A stretch of 64,000 nucleotides of DNA, taken from positions 23,363 to 87,362 of the forward strand of contig JANOYV010000052.1 of assembly GCA_031429105.1 (NCBI GenBank), written 5' to 3'. Below are positions 37,294 through 46,826 of this stretch, in pieces (position 1 is the stretch's first letter; every line of letters starts with the position of its first letter). Source of the stretch: JAKFWF01 sp031429105 (lineage in GTDB: Bacteria; Pseudomonadota; Alphaproteobacteria; Rhizobiales; Hyphomicrobiaceae). Below the pieces are notes generated by a model. That model ran no database searches. It saw only the letters and a list, made by a program, of their open reading frames with translations, and was not told the origin of the DNA. Made by a program: the position numbers and the translations under genes.

Positions 37294-38220
37294 TTATTTA
37301 CGACAGACTGCGACAAAACCAAGGCCAATTGCCTTATCTGGCGTGACAATGTCATCCGAAACACGATACTCGAGTTTTGATCGAACTTCGAAGTTTGAAT
37401 CATGCAAAAGGTCGATGACTTGGCCGACGCTATCAAAGTTGGTAATGTGATCCATATGATTGGAGTCTTTGACTGTGGCCATGTAAATAAGTCCACCGGG
37501 TCTCATGATGCGACGCATTTCTTGCATTGACTTGGCCGGATCCGCGACGTGCTCTATAACCTCGGCCATTATCGTCCAGTCGTAGCTGTCATCCGGCACA
37601 TCGAGTCTCGTGTTCAAGTCCCCAATTGCAAGCTGGTACCTTGTCTCAGAAATTCCAGATCGGGCAAAGAGCATACGCGAGAACTCTATTGCATGTGGGC
37701 TTATATCAAAACCTGAAACTTTAAATGCAGGGTCGCCCCGCAGCATACACCACAAATAGAATCCGTCACCGAATCCAATCTCGCAGCCCTCTTGGTGCGG
37801 CCTGAGCTTTGAGGCGAATTCCCGCTCAAAGAATTTGAATTTTTCATGCAGTATGAGAGTGAACCCATATCCAAGAAACAGTCCTGGCAGATATGTATCC
37901 ATCATCAGATTTTCGTTGTCGTAGATTTTCCGCTTGATCTCCTCGAACGAACCATTGTCATACTTTCCCGTTTTCTGAAAAGATCCAAGATCACGCACAT
38001 AGTGATATATGTACTCAAGGAACGCATCTTCGGGATTCGTCCCCATCTTCTTCACTGCGGTCAGCATAACTTCGCAAAGATCGAGATATGGATCGCCGTA
38101 TCGCTCCGTTAATTTGACAACATTGACGAGAGCCCCGCGCATGAATGGGTTGCCCTCCACCTTCTCGATGAAGTCGGTTAATTCGATTCGGCGCGAGCCA
38201 ATGCGTTGCAAGAGTTCCAC
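37294..38220 (-). CDS. Class I SAM-dependent methyltransferase
   Basis: This 308-residue protein has a helical N-terminal region (about 1-140) and a Rossmann methyltransferase domain with motif I in CEIGFGDGFYLWCML, the acidic residue of motif II in VSGFDISP, and later DWTIMAEVIEHVADPAKSM and MRPGGLIYMA. The start appears to be a GTG at 38220 with GGGGT upstream. G+C is low: I counted 25 of 60 in each of 37861-37920 and 37921-37980, against 37 of 60 at 39901-39960. It is followed by the PhyH gene in the same direction. The acceptor is unknown; pairing with an oxygenase suggests tailoring of one small molecule. Confidence 0.86.
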   Translation of the reverse strand: MELLQRIGSRRIELTDFIEKVEGNPFMRGALVNVVKLTERYGDPYLDLCEVMLTAVKKMGTNPEDAFLEYIYHYVRDLGSFQKTGKYDNGSFEEIKRKIYDNENLMMDTYLPGLFLGYGFTLILHEKFKFFEREFASKLRPHQEGCEIGFGDGFYLWCMLRGDPAFKVSGFDISPHAIEFSRMLFARSGISETRYQLAIGDLNTRLDVPDDSYDWTIMAEVIEHVADPAKSMQEMRRIMRPGGLIYMATVKDSNHMDHITNFDSVGQVIDLLHDSNFEVRSKLEYRVSDDIVTPDKAIGLGFVAVCRK

Positions 38221-38517
38221 GTCAATTACCCCATTTCAACAAGCCCGAAGTGCAAATTCCCAGCGACTCTTGTTGCAGCTAACATGATCATCTTTGGGAG
38301 CGCAAGTATACGACCGCAACTAGGCTTGGGCCACCAGCAACAGCCCCCCATTTCTACAAAACAACTTCACGACTTCCCCCCTCTACGCCAGCTTGCCCCT
38401 CCCTCCTTATCGCCTCACCCGGCGAACTATGGTACGGCGTTCAGATCGCTCCGGCGCGCGTGTCGGGACGATTTCGCAAGCGCGCCGTTGACTTTAGTTT
38501 TTGCAGGAGAAGACACG
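38221..38517. other. Divergent intergenic region with AT-rich and C-rich stretches
   Basis: This 297-base gap separates the divergent methyltransferase and DUF6460 genes. It holds promoters for both, but I cannot assign boxes with confidence. TTGACT at about 38488-38493 is the best -35 candidate for the plus-strand gene, and AGGAGA is its ribosome-binding site at about 38504-38509. Several runs of C occur near 38345-38405. I see no RNA gene. Confidence 0.45.
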
Positions 38518-38790
38518 ATGGATCGCGAGCAGATATTCGGCGGCAACCCGGTGGGTGTACTGATCCGTCTGGTAATCATCTCGATCGTCGTTGGCATCGT
38601 GTTGCAGGCGCTGAACATTTCGCCGCCCGATATTTTGTACCGCCTCGAAGTGCTGGTGCAGAATATCTACAACATGGGCTTCGGCGCATTCCGTGGCCTT
38701 GTGAACTACTTCCTGATCGGCGCCGTCGTCGTGCTGCCGATCTGGTTCATAGCGCGGCTCCTGGGCGGCATTCGTAATCGACCGAAGTAA
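38518..38790 (+). CDS. Small membrane protein (DUF6460-like)
   Basis: This 90-residue protein has two hydrophobic segments, IRLVIISIVVGIVLQAL near the start and LVNYFLIGAVVVLPIWFIARLL near the end, joined by an amphipathic stretch with PPDILYRLEVLVQNIYNMGFGAF. It resembles integral membrane proteins of the DUF6460 group seen throughout Hyphomicrobiales. No function is known. AGGAGA lies upstream of the ATG. Return to higher G+C at this gene marks the far edge of the AT-richer cassette. Confidence 0.75.
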   Translation: MDREQIFGGNPVGVLIRLVIISIVVGIVLQALNISPPDILYRLEVLVQNIYNMGFGAFRGLVNYFLIGAVVVLPIWFIARLLGGIRNRPK

Positions 38791-38869
38791 GCACGCTGGA
38801 AGTTGGGTAATAGGCTCTTCGCCCGCGGCCGACACGTTTCCGCGCGGCCCCGGCTGGTCTTGCAAGCGA

Positions 38870-41800
38870 TCAGCGTCCGATGACCTTCTTGGGCACCGAC
38901 GGCTGAGCGGTGACTTCATCGGGTCGCTGACTGCCATCTCCCGGTCCAACTCCGATACCGGCCCCCATGCCCGCAAGCTTGGCAATACTGGCGGCGATGG
39001 CCGGCGGCAAACCTTCAAGATTGGGCAGCGGCTGGTTCGCAACCGGCGGCTGCCGCCAGGACTGCCCGCCGTGGGTCGGCGCGGTTTGAGGTATAAACTG
39101 CGACGGCAGTGGCAGCGGCTGCGGCCTTGGCTGCCCCCCGTAAGCGGCAGCGGGCCGCAATGGCGTCGGCTGCATCTGCGGCAGAGGCGGCCGGGTGGGC
39201 TCGCCCATGGTATGCTGGCCGTTCGATTGCTGGCCTGGCATTTGGTTCGGCATTCGCGGCGGCATCTGGACGCCATCGCCTGACCGGTTCGGGATCGGCT
39301 CGCGGGTTTGTTGCGGATTACGCGGTCTGACGCGAACGGCTGCTGGCGGCAAATCACCACTGAACCGGGGGCGCTGTGCACCAGCGCTTGCCGCATCGGC
39401 GGATTTCAATGCTGAAGCCACTGCCTCCGGCGAGCCTGGGACCGGTGTCGATGCTCCGTTCGCGCGGGCACCCGATTGCGATCTACGCACACCGCGCTTG
39501 TCTGCGGGTGACTTGCCGTTCGATGCCGCTGCTGCCTGATCAACCGAGGGTGCAAGCGGTTGCGGCTTGGTGCGGAAATAGCCCCGCCGTTGCAGCTTAC
39601 GCTCGGACTTGCGGATGACGCGCAGCATCGTCATCACATCGCGCTCGGACATCGGTTCGCCGTAGTAGAAGCCTTGCGCGTACTCGCAGCCAATCGAACG
39701 CAGGAAGCCGACGTCCTCGGCCCGCTCGACGCCTTCGGCCACCACCTTGCGGCCAAGTTCATGCGCAAGCGCCACGATGGAGCGCACGATTGGCGAGCCA
39801 TTGCCATCGGTGTTGCCGCCCTGAACCAGATCTTTGTCGATCTTGACGGTGTCGAAGGGAAAGCGCTGCAGGTAGGCCAGCGACGAATAGCCGGTCCCGA
39901 AGTCATCGAGCGACAGCATCGCACCCGCAGCCCGCAGCCATTCGAGGATTTCTACCGCCTGCTCCGGATTTTCCATGACAAGGCTTTCCGTCACTTCCAA
40001 CCGCAGTGAACCGGGCAGCACCAAATTGCGGCTCAGGATATGGCGAATTTCCTGGATTAGATCCTGCCGGAACAACTGGCGGCTCGACACGTTCACGCTG
40101 ACGAACAACGGGCTATCCGCGCGCGGCAACTCCTTCTGCCAACGGGCAGCCTCCCCCGCCGCCATCGTCATCACGTAGGAGCCGAGCTTGACAATCAGAT
40201 CGCTCTCTTCGGCAACCGGTACAAACTCCGCCGGATTGAGCAGACCGTGCTTTGGATGCTCCCACCGCACAAGCGCCTCGAAGCCGGCCAGTTCCTCCGT
40301 TGAGAGCGAAATGATCGGCTGATAGACGACGCGCAATTGCTTTTTCTCGATGGCACGGCGCAGATCGCTTTCGATGGCGACACGGTCGTCACGCTCGGCC
40401 CGCATCTCAGGCTTGAAGATCTCAATTCGGTCCGCCCCGCCACGCTTGGCGCGATACATGGCGACCTCGGCGTCCTTCAGTAAATCCTCGGGGCTCATGC
40501 TCTGCGCGTCAAACGCCGCGATGCCAATCGAGGCTGTCAGCACGATATCTTGTCCCGCAATCTTGATCGGCGAACGCAAGCTGCGGCGCACGCGCTCGGC
40601 CAGCATCGCCAACTCGCGCGGATCCTGCTCGTTCAGCAAAATCAAAGCGAATTGATCGCCGCCAACGCGTGCCAACGTATCGAGCGGGGTTAGATGGCGG
40701 GACAATCGCCGCGCCACCGTCAACAGCAAACTGTCGCCAACGATCAACCCAAATGACGAGTTCACGCTTTTGAATTTATCGAGATCGATAAAGATCAGCG
40801 TCGGCGGCGCCTGCGCTTCGGACTTGGCGCGCATGGTTGCCATGCCAAGCCGGTCGAGGAACAAAGCCCGGTTCGGCAGCCCCGTCAGGCTGTCATGAAC
40901 GGCATCATGCATCAAACGCTCCTGTGAGCGTTTCTGATCGGTCATATCGCGGATGAGACCGACACAGCGCAGCGCCCGCCGGTCGGCACCCGGTACGCTT
41001 GCCGCGTCAAGCTCGAACCAGCGATACGAATTGTCGGAATGGCGCATGCGAAACTCGATGCGCATGGCGCCGCCGTTCTTTTCCTTGGTCGACCACAGCA
41101 GCAGCTTGAACCGCTCGCGGTCGGCTGCGTGCAAGTGCTTGAGGAAGTCATCAACCTTGCAGGAGAGCTCCCCCTGATTGAGACCGAGGGCTGCTTCGAC
41201 GAACGGTGATGTCTTAATCTCCTCGCGGCGCGCAACCCACTCCCAGGTTGCAGCACCGGCACTTTCAATTGCCTCCGACCGCAACTGCATTTCATTGGGA
41301 GACGCGCCGTATAATGGCTCAAGCGTGCGAAATGCGAATTGAGTGACCGTGAAGCCAACCAGCACAATCAGCAGGACAAGACCCGCCATCAGCCCCGACA
41401 CAGCGATATCGCCAGTCAATCGTCCGGTGACGAGGACGCCTGCTGCAAACGTCCACACCAGCAGCAGCATCCAAGTCGGCACCAGAGCGAGTGCCCGGTC
41501 CTGTCCGCGCAACGCCAGGAACATTGTCAACAGGCCACCGACGATCCCAATGACGGCAAACGACAACCGGGCGAAACTCGAAGCAAGGCGCGGGTCGACA
41601 ACCGCAACCGCGACCAACGCCAATTGCGCAACGATCCAGACGGTCATCAACATACGGATGAAACCGTGCCATGAGCCGATCCGCAGAAACGTATGCAGGA
41701 AGATCACAAAGCTAGCCGCCATCGCAGCTTCCGTGCCTGCCCGATAGACGGCGTTATCCTGAGGCTTCAACTGGAACAGCTTATGGAAGAAACCGAAATC

Positions 41801-42520
41801 CACGCACAGATAGCCAAGCACGCACCATGTCAGCAGGGCTGCCGACGGGAAGATCGCCTTGTGGTTGGCGGCAAACACGGCCGTCAGGAAGATCGCGAGC
41901 AGGCCGGTGATGCCAAGCAGAATGCCATTCAGCAGTTGGCGGTCCCGGGCCTTTACTTCGTACTCGAGCGGCTTCCACAGATAGATCCGCGCGAAGCGGT
42001 CGTTCGACAGCTCGGCGACATAGGTGATTGTTTGTCCAGGATCGAGTGTGATGCGGAAAATATCGGCGCGATCGCTTTTGATGCGATCCGGCAGATAGCC
42101 AAGCGACGGGGTCACGGCCTCGATCCGGCGACTATCAAGATCGGGCCAGACGATGCCGGACCCGACCGCGCTGTAACGCTCGGATGTCACCCACCGCTCG
42201 ATCGATTTATTGCTCGGGTTATGCAGCGCAAACACAACCCAGCTGGGGCTCGTGCCGGCCGTTGTCGCCCGGACCGACATGCGTCCAGTGATGCCGTCCG
42301 AGCCTGCAGCGGTCTCGGTTTGCAGACTGTCACCGCGGCCCTCGAATAAGTCACCGAAGGAGGTGATCTCAATCCGATCCTGATCGGCTGGCACTGGTGT
42401 CGCCGTGATCGCGAGTGTCGTATCGGACGTGACGAGCATCAGACATACGACGCCGAACAGCGCGTTCAAGCCGCGCCGCAAACCCGACGTGGTAATCAGT
42501 CGTTGGAGTGCCACTTTCAT
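38870..42520 (-). CDS. Membrane-bound GGDEF-EAL protein (probable c-di-GMP phosphodiesterase)
   Basis: This 1216-residue protein has a signal sequence, an extracytoplasmic sensor region (about 35-180), about seven membrane segments (about 185-400, 7TMR-DISM-like), a PAS domain, a GGDEF domain, an EAL domain and a tail of about 230 residues rich in Pro, Gln and Arg. The GGDEF signature is degenerate (RVGGDQFALIL), so cyclase activity is doubtful. The EAL signature (GFEALVRWEHP) and the metal-binding DDFGTGYSSL are intact, which favours breakdown of c-di-GMP. GGAGGGGG precedes the ATG at 42520, and the start overlaps the stop of the GNAT gene (ATGA at 42517-42520). It ends the long SURF1-thrC run. 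Confidence 0.93.
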   Translation of the reverse strand: MKVALQRLITTSGLRRGLNALFGVVCLMLVTSDTTLAITATPVPADQDRIEITSFGDLFEGRGDSLQTETAAGSDGITGRMSVRATTAGTSPSWVVFALHNPSNKSIERWVTSERYSAVGSGIVWPDLDSRRIEAVTPSLGYLPDRIKSDRADIFRITLDPGQTITYVAELSNDRFARIYLWKPLEYEVKARDRQLLNGILLGITGLLAIFLTAVFAANHKAIFPSAALLTWCVLGYLCVDFGFFHKLFQLKPQDNAVYRAGTEAAMAASFVIFLHTFLRIGSWHGFIRMLMTVWIVAQLALVAVAVVDPRLASSFARLSFAVIGIVGGLLTMFLALRGQDRALALVPTWMLLLVWTFAAGVLVTGRLTGDIAVSGLMAGLVLLIVLVGFTVTQFAFRTLEPLYGASPNEMQLRSEAIESAGAATWEWVARREEIKTSPFVEAALGLNQGELSCKVDDFLKHLHAADRERFKLLLWSTKEKNGGAMRIEFRMRHSDNSYRWFELDAASVPGADRRALRCVGLIRDMTDQKRSQERLMHDAVHDSLTGLPNRALFLDRLGMATMRAKSEAQAPPTLIFIDLDKFKSVNSSFGLIVGDSLLLTVARRLSRHLTPLDTLARVGGDQFALILLNEQDPRELAMLAERVRRSLRSPIKIAGQDIVLTASIGIAAFDAQSMSPEDLLKDAEVAMYRAKRGGADRIEIFKPEMRAERDDRVAIESDLRRAIEKKQLRVVYQPIISLSTEELAGFEALVRWEHPKHGLLNPAEFVPVAEESDLIVKLGSYVMTMAAGEAARWQKELPRADSPLFVSVNVSSRQLFRQDLIQEIRHILSRNLVLPGSLRLEVTESLVMENPEQAVEILEWLRAAGAMLSLDDFGTGYSSLAYLQRFPFDTVKIDKDLVQGGNTDGNGSPIVRSIVALAHELGRKVVAEGVERAEDVGFLRSIGCEYAQGFYYGEPMSERDVMTMLRVIRKSERKLQRRGYFRTKPQPLAPSVDQAAAASNGKSPADKRGVRRSQSGARANGASTPVPGSPEAVASALKSADAASAGAQRPRFSGDLPPAAVRVRPRNPQQTREPIPNRSGDGVQMPPRMPNQMPGQQSNGQHTMGEPTRPPLPQMQPTPLRPAAAYGGQPRPQPLPLPSQFIPQTAPTHGGQSWRQPPVANQPLPNLEGLPPAIAASIAKLAGMGAGIGVGPGDGSQRPDEVTAQPSVPKKVIGR

Positions 42521-43134
42521 GACCGCCCCCTCCCGGACGCCGGGATGACCGCGCGTGGATCTTCTGCCAGCAGCGCAAACAATAGATGATCGCGCCACTC
42601 GCCGTCGATCTTCAGATAGCGCCGCGCTAGTCCTTCATTCTTAAAGCCATTTTGTTGCAGCACACGGATCGAAGCCTGGTTGTGCGGCAGGCACGCTGCC
42701 TCCAGGCGATGCAGCTTCAGTTCGTCAAACACGAAAGGCGCCACCGCCGCCACAGCCGCAGTCATGACGCCGCGCCGCACGTAAGGCTGGCCAAGCCAAT
42801 AACCGAGTGACGCTGCCTGGGTGACCCCGCGACGCACGTTACTTAAGGTCAGTCCACCCAATAGGGTTTCATCGCCATCACGGAACAGGAAAAAGGCATA
42901 CCCTTGATCGTCCCGGATCTCACGGTGGTAATGTCGCAAGCGGCGCCGGAACGCCGACCGGGACAACTCATCGCGCGACCACTGCGGCTCCCAAGGCATC
43001 AGGTGATCGCGGCTGCGATTGCGCAGTTCGGCCCAGGCCGCATAGTCACTGGTGGTCGGCGGACGCAGGTGCACGCCAGCACCCTGGATAATAGGGTAGG
43101 CTTCACCGATCAGACCGCTGCGCAAGAAAGCCAT
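42517..43134 (-). CDS. RimJ/RimL-type GNAT N-acetyltransferase
   Basis: This 205-residue GNAT protein resembles RimJ/RimL, which acetylate amino termini of ribosomal proteins and other amines. Recognisable parts are VHLRPPTTSDYAAWAELR at the start, LGYWLGQPYVRRGVMTAAVAAVAPFVFDEL (acetyl-CoA binding loop; only part is quoted as QPYVRRGVM in the core) and LEAACLPHNQASIRVLQQNGFKNEG. It lies 15 bases after the M16 peptidase gene, a neighbour in many alphaproteobacteria, and its stop overlaps the EAL gene start. The natural substrate is not known. Confidence 0.92.
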   Translation of the reverse strand: MAFLRSGLIGEAYPIIQGAGVHLRPPTTSDYAAWAELRNRSRDHLMPWEPQWSRDELSRSAFRRRLRHYHREIRDDQGYAFFLFRDGDETLLGGLTLSNVRRGVTQAASLGYWLGQPYVRRGVMTAAVAAVAPFVFDELKLHRLEAACLPHNQASIRVLQQNGFKNEGLARRYLKIDGEWRDHLLFALLAEDPRAVIPASGRGRS

Positions 43135-43149
43135 GCGTGTTCTAGTCCT

Positions 43150-44460
43150 TCAGCCGACCGCCACAGTCGGTTGTTTTATTTTGCGATGCCCGATTCGCGC
43201 CGCAGTCTCAGCCAAACGGCGCGACCGCCGGCCTGCACCAACCACGGCCACCGACGGCGCGTCCGCCATCAACATTTGCTCGGCCAGACTGCGTATCTTC
43301 TCTGGTGTCACATCGTCGACCCGCGCGATGATTTCGTCGAGCATGATCAAACGGCCCGCAATCAACAATTGACGTGCCATCTGCTCGGCGCGTGCCGAGC
43401 AACTCTCCAGACCCATCAACAATCCAGCCTTCAACTGCGCTTTGGCACGGACCACTTCTCGGTCCGATGCGACGTGCGCTGCCGTGCGCTCCAACTCGTT
43501 GCCAACCACATCGATCAGGTCGGCCATCATGTCCGCGCCGGTCGCTGCGTGGATCGCAAATATGCCAGTATCGGCAAGCCCCCATGCGGTTGAATAGATC
43601 GAATAGCAGAGCCCACGATTTTCCCTCGCCTCCTGGAACAGCCGCGACGACATGCCTCCGCCCAACACGCCAGACAAGACCTGCGCCGGATAAAACGCTG
43701 CATCACGATAGGACGGTCCGTGAAACGCTGTCAGCAAATGACTCTGCTCAAACGACTTCACGGAATGACGCACGCCCCCCCGGTAGGCGGCCGCCGTTTC
43801 AACCCGTTGCACCGCTCCATCAAGCGAACCAAATAGGGCTGCAGCATGACCAGCGAGCCGTGCGTGATTGACCGCACCTGCCGCCGAGATCACCACATGC
43901 GGCCCCCGGTAGTGTCCGGCCAGAAACCCCCGCAAATCATCGGCACTGATCGCCGACACACTGGCCGGCGTACCAATGATCGGGCGACCAATCGGCTGGT
44001 CCGGGTAGGCTGCCTCCTGTACCAGGTCGTAGGCCAACTCCTCCGGACTATCCTTGATGCCGGCAATTTCCTGGATAATCACTTCTTTTTCACGCACGAG
44101 ATCTTCGGGGGTGAACAAACTCTGGCGCAGGATGTCGGCCAGGATTTCCAGCGCCAAGCCCTCGTCGCCCTTGAGCACCCGGGCATAGTAGGCCGTCATT
44201 TCCAAGCTCGTTGCCGCGTTCAGATCGCCGCCAACTTGCTCGATCTCCTCGGCGATGGCGCGTGCGGTGCGTTTCGCCGTACCCTTAAACGCCATATGCT
44301 CAAGCAGATGCGAGATGCCGTGTTCAGCGGCAGTCTCATGGCGCGCGCCGGTCGCAATCCACACCCCAAGCGCAATCGTCTCCAGGTGCGGCATCACGTT
44401 GGTGACGACGCGAACGCCGTTCGGCAATGTGGTCAGTTCCGTCCCCGGCGGTAGTGTCAT
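43150..44460 (-). CDS. M16-family zinc metallopeptidase (pitrilysin/MPP-like)
   Basis: This 436-residue protein has the inverted zinc motif HxxEH as HLLEHMAFKG (His51, Glu54, His55), with the third ligand expected in REKEVIIQEIAG. The N-terminal LTTLPNGVRVVTNVMPH and the glycine-rich VLGGGMSSRLFQEARENRGL are typical of the M16B group related to the mitochondrial processing peptidase. It degrades or trims peptides. Its start overlaps the thrC stop by four bases (ATGA at 44457-44460), so the two are translationally coupled. Confidence 0.95.
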   Translation of the reverse strand: MTLPPGTELTTLPNGVRVVTNVMPHLETIALGVWIATGARHETAAEHGISHLLEHMAFKGTAKRTARAIAEEIEQVGGDLNAATSLEMTAYYARVLKGDEGLALEILADILRQSLFTPEDLVREKEVIIQEIAGIKDSPEELAYDLVQEAAYPDQPIGRPIIGTPASVSAISADDLRGFLAGHYRGPHVVISAAGAVNHARLAGHAAALFGSLDGAVQRVETAAAYRGGVRHSVKSFEQSHLLTAFHGPSYRDAAFYPAQVLSGVLGGGMSSRLFQEARENRGLCYSIYSTAWGLADTGIFAIHAATGADMMADLIDVVGNELERTAAHVASDREVVRAKAQLKAGLLMGLESCSARAEQMARQLLIAGRLIMLDEIIARVDDVTPEKIRSLAEQMLMADAPSVAVVGAGRRSRRLAETAARIGHRKIKQPTVAVG

Positions 44461-45866
44461 GCCGCCCCCTGGCGAACGGCACGAGCGCGGTCCGAAACGT
44501 AACGTTCAATCTGACCCGCATCATTTGCGATGCAGTCGAAGCGCTCCGGATCGGTCATCAAGTTGCACAGCCGAGGCGGCAGCGTTGGCCTAGTGCCGGT
44601 GATCTCCTGCATCGCGTCGGGAAATTTCGCTGGGTGCGCGGTTGCCAGAACGATCGTGGCCCCCTGTCCGGGCTTGGCCGTGCGACGAGCGGCAACGACA
44701 CCGCAGGCCGTGTGCGGATCCATCGTGTAACCACTCGCAGAAATTGTAGCGCGGATGGCGTCGGCGACCTGCGCTTCCGAGGCGGCTGTAGCACCAAATT
44801 CACGAGTCAACGGCTCTGCCGCTACGCCGATCTCGAACCGGCCTGATTGCGACAGGCTCGCCATTTGATTGCGGATCAATGTCGCATCGCGTCCCGATGC
44901 CTCGAATAGATAGCGCTCGAAGTTTGACGACACTTGAATGTCCATCGACGGCGATGATGTAACATGCACGCCGCGCGTCTCATAAATGCCGGTCTCGACC
45001 GCGCGCGCGAGGATATCGTTGCTGTTGGCGGCGATAATCAAGCGGTCAATCGGCAGGCCCATTTTCTTGGCGACGAACCCCGCCAGAATATCACCGAAGT
45101 TGCCCGTCGGCACCGAGAACGAGACACGCCGATGGGGCGCGCCCAAAGCGCTTGCCGCCACAAAGTAATATGTCACTTGCGCCATGATGCGCGCCCAGTT
45201 GATCGAGTTGACGCCGGACAAGCGCACCTCATCGCGGAACGCATGATGGTTGAACATGCCCTTCACCAGGGCTTGGCAATCATCGAACGTGCCATCAACG
45301 GCGACCGCATGCACGTTCGGCTCGGTGGCGGTCGTCATCATGCGGCGCTGGACGTCCGACACGCGGTTATCGGGGAACAAGATGATCACGTCGACCCGCT
45401 TCGAGCCACGAAAGGCTTCGATGGCGGCGCCCCCGGTGTCGCCCGAAGTTGCGCCGACAATGGTTGCGCGCTCACCGCGCTTTTCGAGAACGTGATCCAT
45501 CATCCGGGCGAGCAACTGCATGGCGACGTCTTTGAAGGCGAGCGTCGGTCCATGGAACAGTTCCAGCACCCACGTATCGCGATCAATCTGTACCAGCGGC
45601 GTCACCGCTGGATGGCCAAACGACGCATAGGCAGCCTTCGCCATTGCCGTTAGATCGGCGCGGGAAATGGTCGCGCCAACAAACGGTTCGATCACTTCAA
45701 CAGCCACTTCATGGAACGGGCGCCCGGCGAAGCCTGCAATGGTCATTGGCGAAAGTTGCGGCCACGTTTCAGGCATGTAGAGCCCGCCGTCACGGGCAAG
45801 CCCCGCGAGCAGCACGTCATCGAAGCCAAGAGACGGCGCAAGGCCGCGCGTTGATATATATTTCAA
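44457..45866 (-). CDS. thrC: Threonine synthase
   Basis: ThrC converts O-phosphohomoserine to threonine using pyridoxal phosphate. The protein begins at a TTG giving MKYISTRGLAPSLGFDDVLL, the standard amino terminus of the family; an extension to 45935 is open but not conserved-looking. The cofactor lysine is in HGPTLAFKDVAMQ, and the phosphate-binding loop is in GATSGDTGGAAIEAFRG. Its 469 residues are the usual size for the longer bacterial type. AAGG lies nine bases upstream of the TTG. It follows SURF1 after 153 bases. Confidence 0.96.
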   Translation of the reverse strand: MKYISTRGLAPSLGFDDVLLAGLARDGGLYMPETWPQLSPMTIAGFAGRPFHEVAVEVIEPFVGATISRADLTAMAKAAYASFGHPAVTPLVQIDRDTWVLELFHGPTLAFKDVAMQLLARMMDHVLEKRGERATIVGATSGDTGGAAIEAFRGSKRVDVIILFPDNRVSDVQRRMMTTATEPNVHAVAVDGTFDDCQALVKGMFNHHAFRDEVRLSGVNSINWARIMAQVTYYFVAASALGAPHRRVSFSVPTGNFGDILAGFVAKKMGLPIDRLIIAANSNDILARAVETGIYETRGVHVTSSPSMDIQVSSNFERYLFEASGRDATLIRNQMASLSQSGRFEIGVAAEPLTREFGATAASEAQVADAIRATISASGYTMDPHTACGVVAARRTAKPGQGATIVLATAHPAKFPDAMQEITGTRPTLPPRLCNLMTDPERFDCIANDAGQIERYVSDRARAVRQGAA

Positions 45867-46019
45867 GGGCTGAACCTTGGCTGGGTCGACGGATTCATAG
45901 GCCGACAGACTACCCCCCCCAGCGTTCGAGAACAAGCAACGAACGAGGTTGCATCAGCTTCACGCACAACATGGTGTGCGGATCGTGGCGTGGCTGACAG
46001 TTTGGCAACTGGTGTCTAC

Positions 46020-46826
46020 CTACGAGTCAGATACCTTCGAAGCCTTCAACCGCCCAATCGCGAACGCACCAAACACGCCGAGCAAAGTCGCGGCTAAGGC
46101 CCACCAGGTGAGCGCGTATTCCAAGTGCCGGTTGGGGATGTTGATCCGACCGGCCGTCGGTTGCGGCAAGCCACCCGGTGGCACTGGCATCTGCAAATCA
46201 AGGTAGATTTGTGGTCGGTTAATTTTGACCGGGCCGATAGCTGGAAAGACCTCCGCCGGGTCGCGCGCGTACCACATGTTCTTCGCCGGATCATTTGCCC
46301 CGGTGAAGGTCGCCCGCAGTTCCGCCGAGCGGATCAGGCCCGTCATTGAGACCTCACCGGATAGCTGCCCGTCAGCCCTGCTTGAAACTTCCTTACGGGT
46401 TTCCGGCACGAAGCCGCGATTGACCGCGATCACCGGTCCGCCACCGGCGATCTGAAACGGTGTCATGATCCAGAAACCCTGGCCGCTGACACCGCCCCCC
46501 GCTGGCTTATCGATGCCGGTGTAGATGTGACGCTCAAGCGCCACATCGAACGTGCCGGTGAGGCGAACGGCTGTGTAATCGCAAGCCCGGGCCAAGCCAA
46601 CCACTTCGACCGGCGCACACTGCAGTGCAGCGAATGCCGCCGCATCAATCGGCGTCGCGGCGGACCGCGCGGCAATTGTTGCGACGAGGTCCTCCTTCCA
46701 CGCCTTGCGGTTCCATTGCCACGTGCCCAAGCCCAGCAGCAATGCCAGTGCGCAAAGCATCGCGATCATCGGAATCAAAAGACCTGCCAACCTATCCCGG
46801 TGCACGATACTTGCGTCCATCTTCAT
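46020..46826 (-). CDS. SURF1-family cytochrome oxidase assembly protein
   Basis: SURF1 helps insert haem a into cytochrome c oxidase. The 268-residue protein has the expected two membrane segments: LLIPMIAMLCALALLLGLGTWQWNRK at the start (part quoted) and YALTWWALAATLLGVFGAFAIGR at the end, with a periplasmic domain between. Typical phrases are LGTWQW, VNRGFVP and HLEYALTWWALA. Its ATG overlaps the stop of the RND permease gene (ATGA at 46823-46826). In most alphaproteobacteria it follows cox genes instead, which are absent here. Confidence 0.95.
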   Translation of the reverse strand: MKMDASIVHRDRLAGLLIPMIAMLCALALLLGLGTWQWNRKAWKEDLVATIAARSAATPIDAAAFAALQCAPVEVVGLARACDYTAVRLTGTFDVALERHIYTGIDKPAGGGVSGQGFWIMTPFQIAGGGPVIAVNRGFVPETRKEVSSRADGQLSGEVSMTGLIRSAELRATFTGANDPAKNMWYARDPAEVFPAIGPVKINRPQIYLDLQMPVPPGGLPQPTAGRINIPNRHLEYALTWWALAATLLGVFGAFAIGRLKASKVSDS

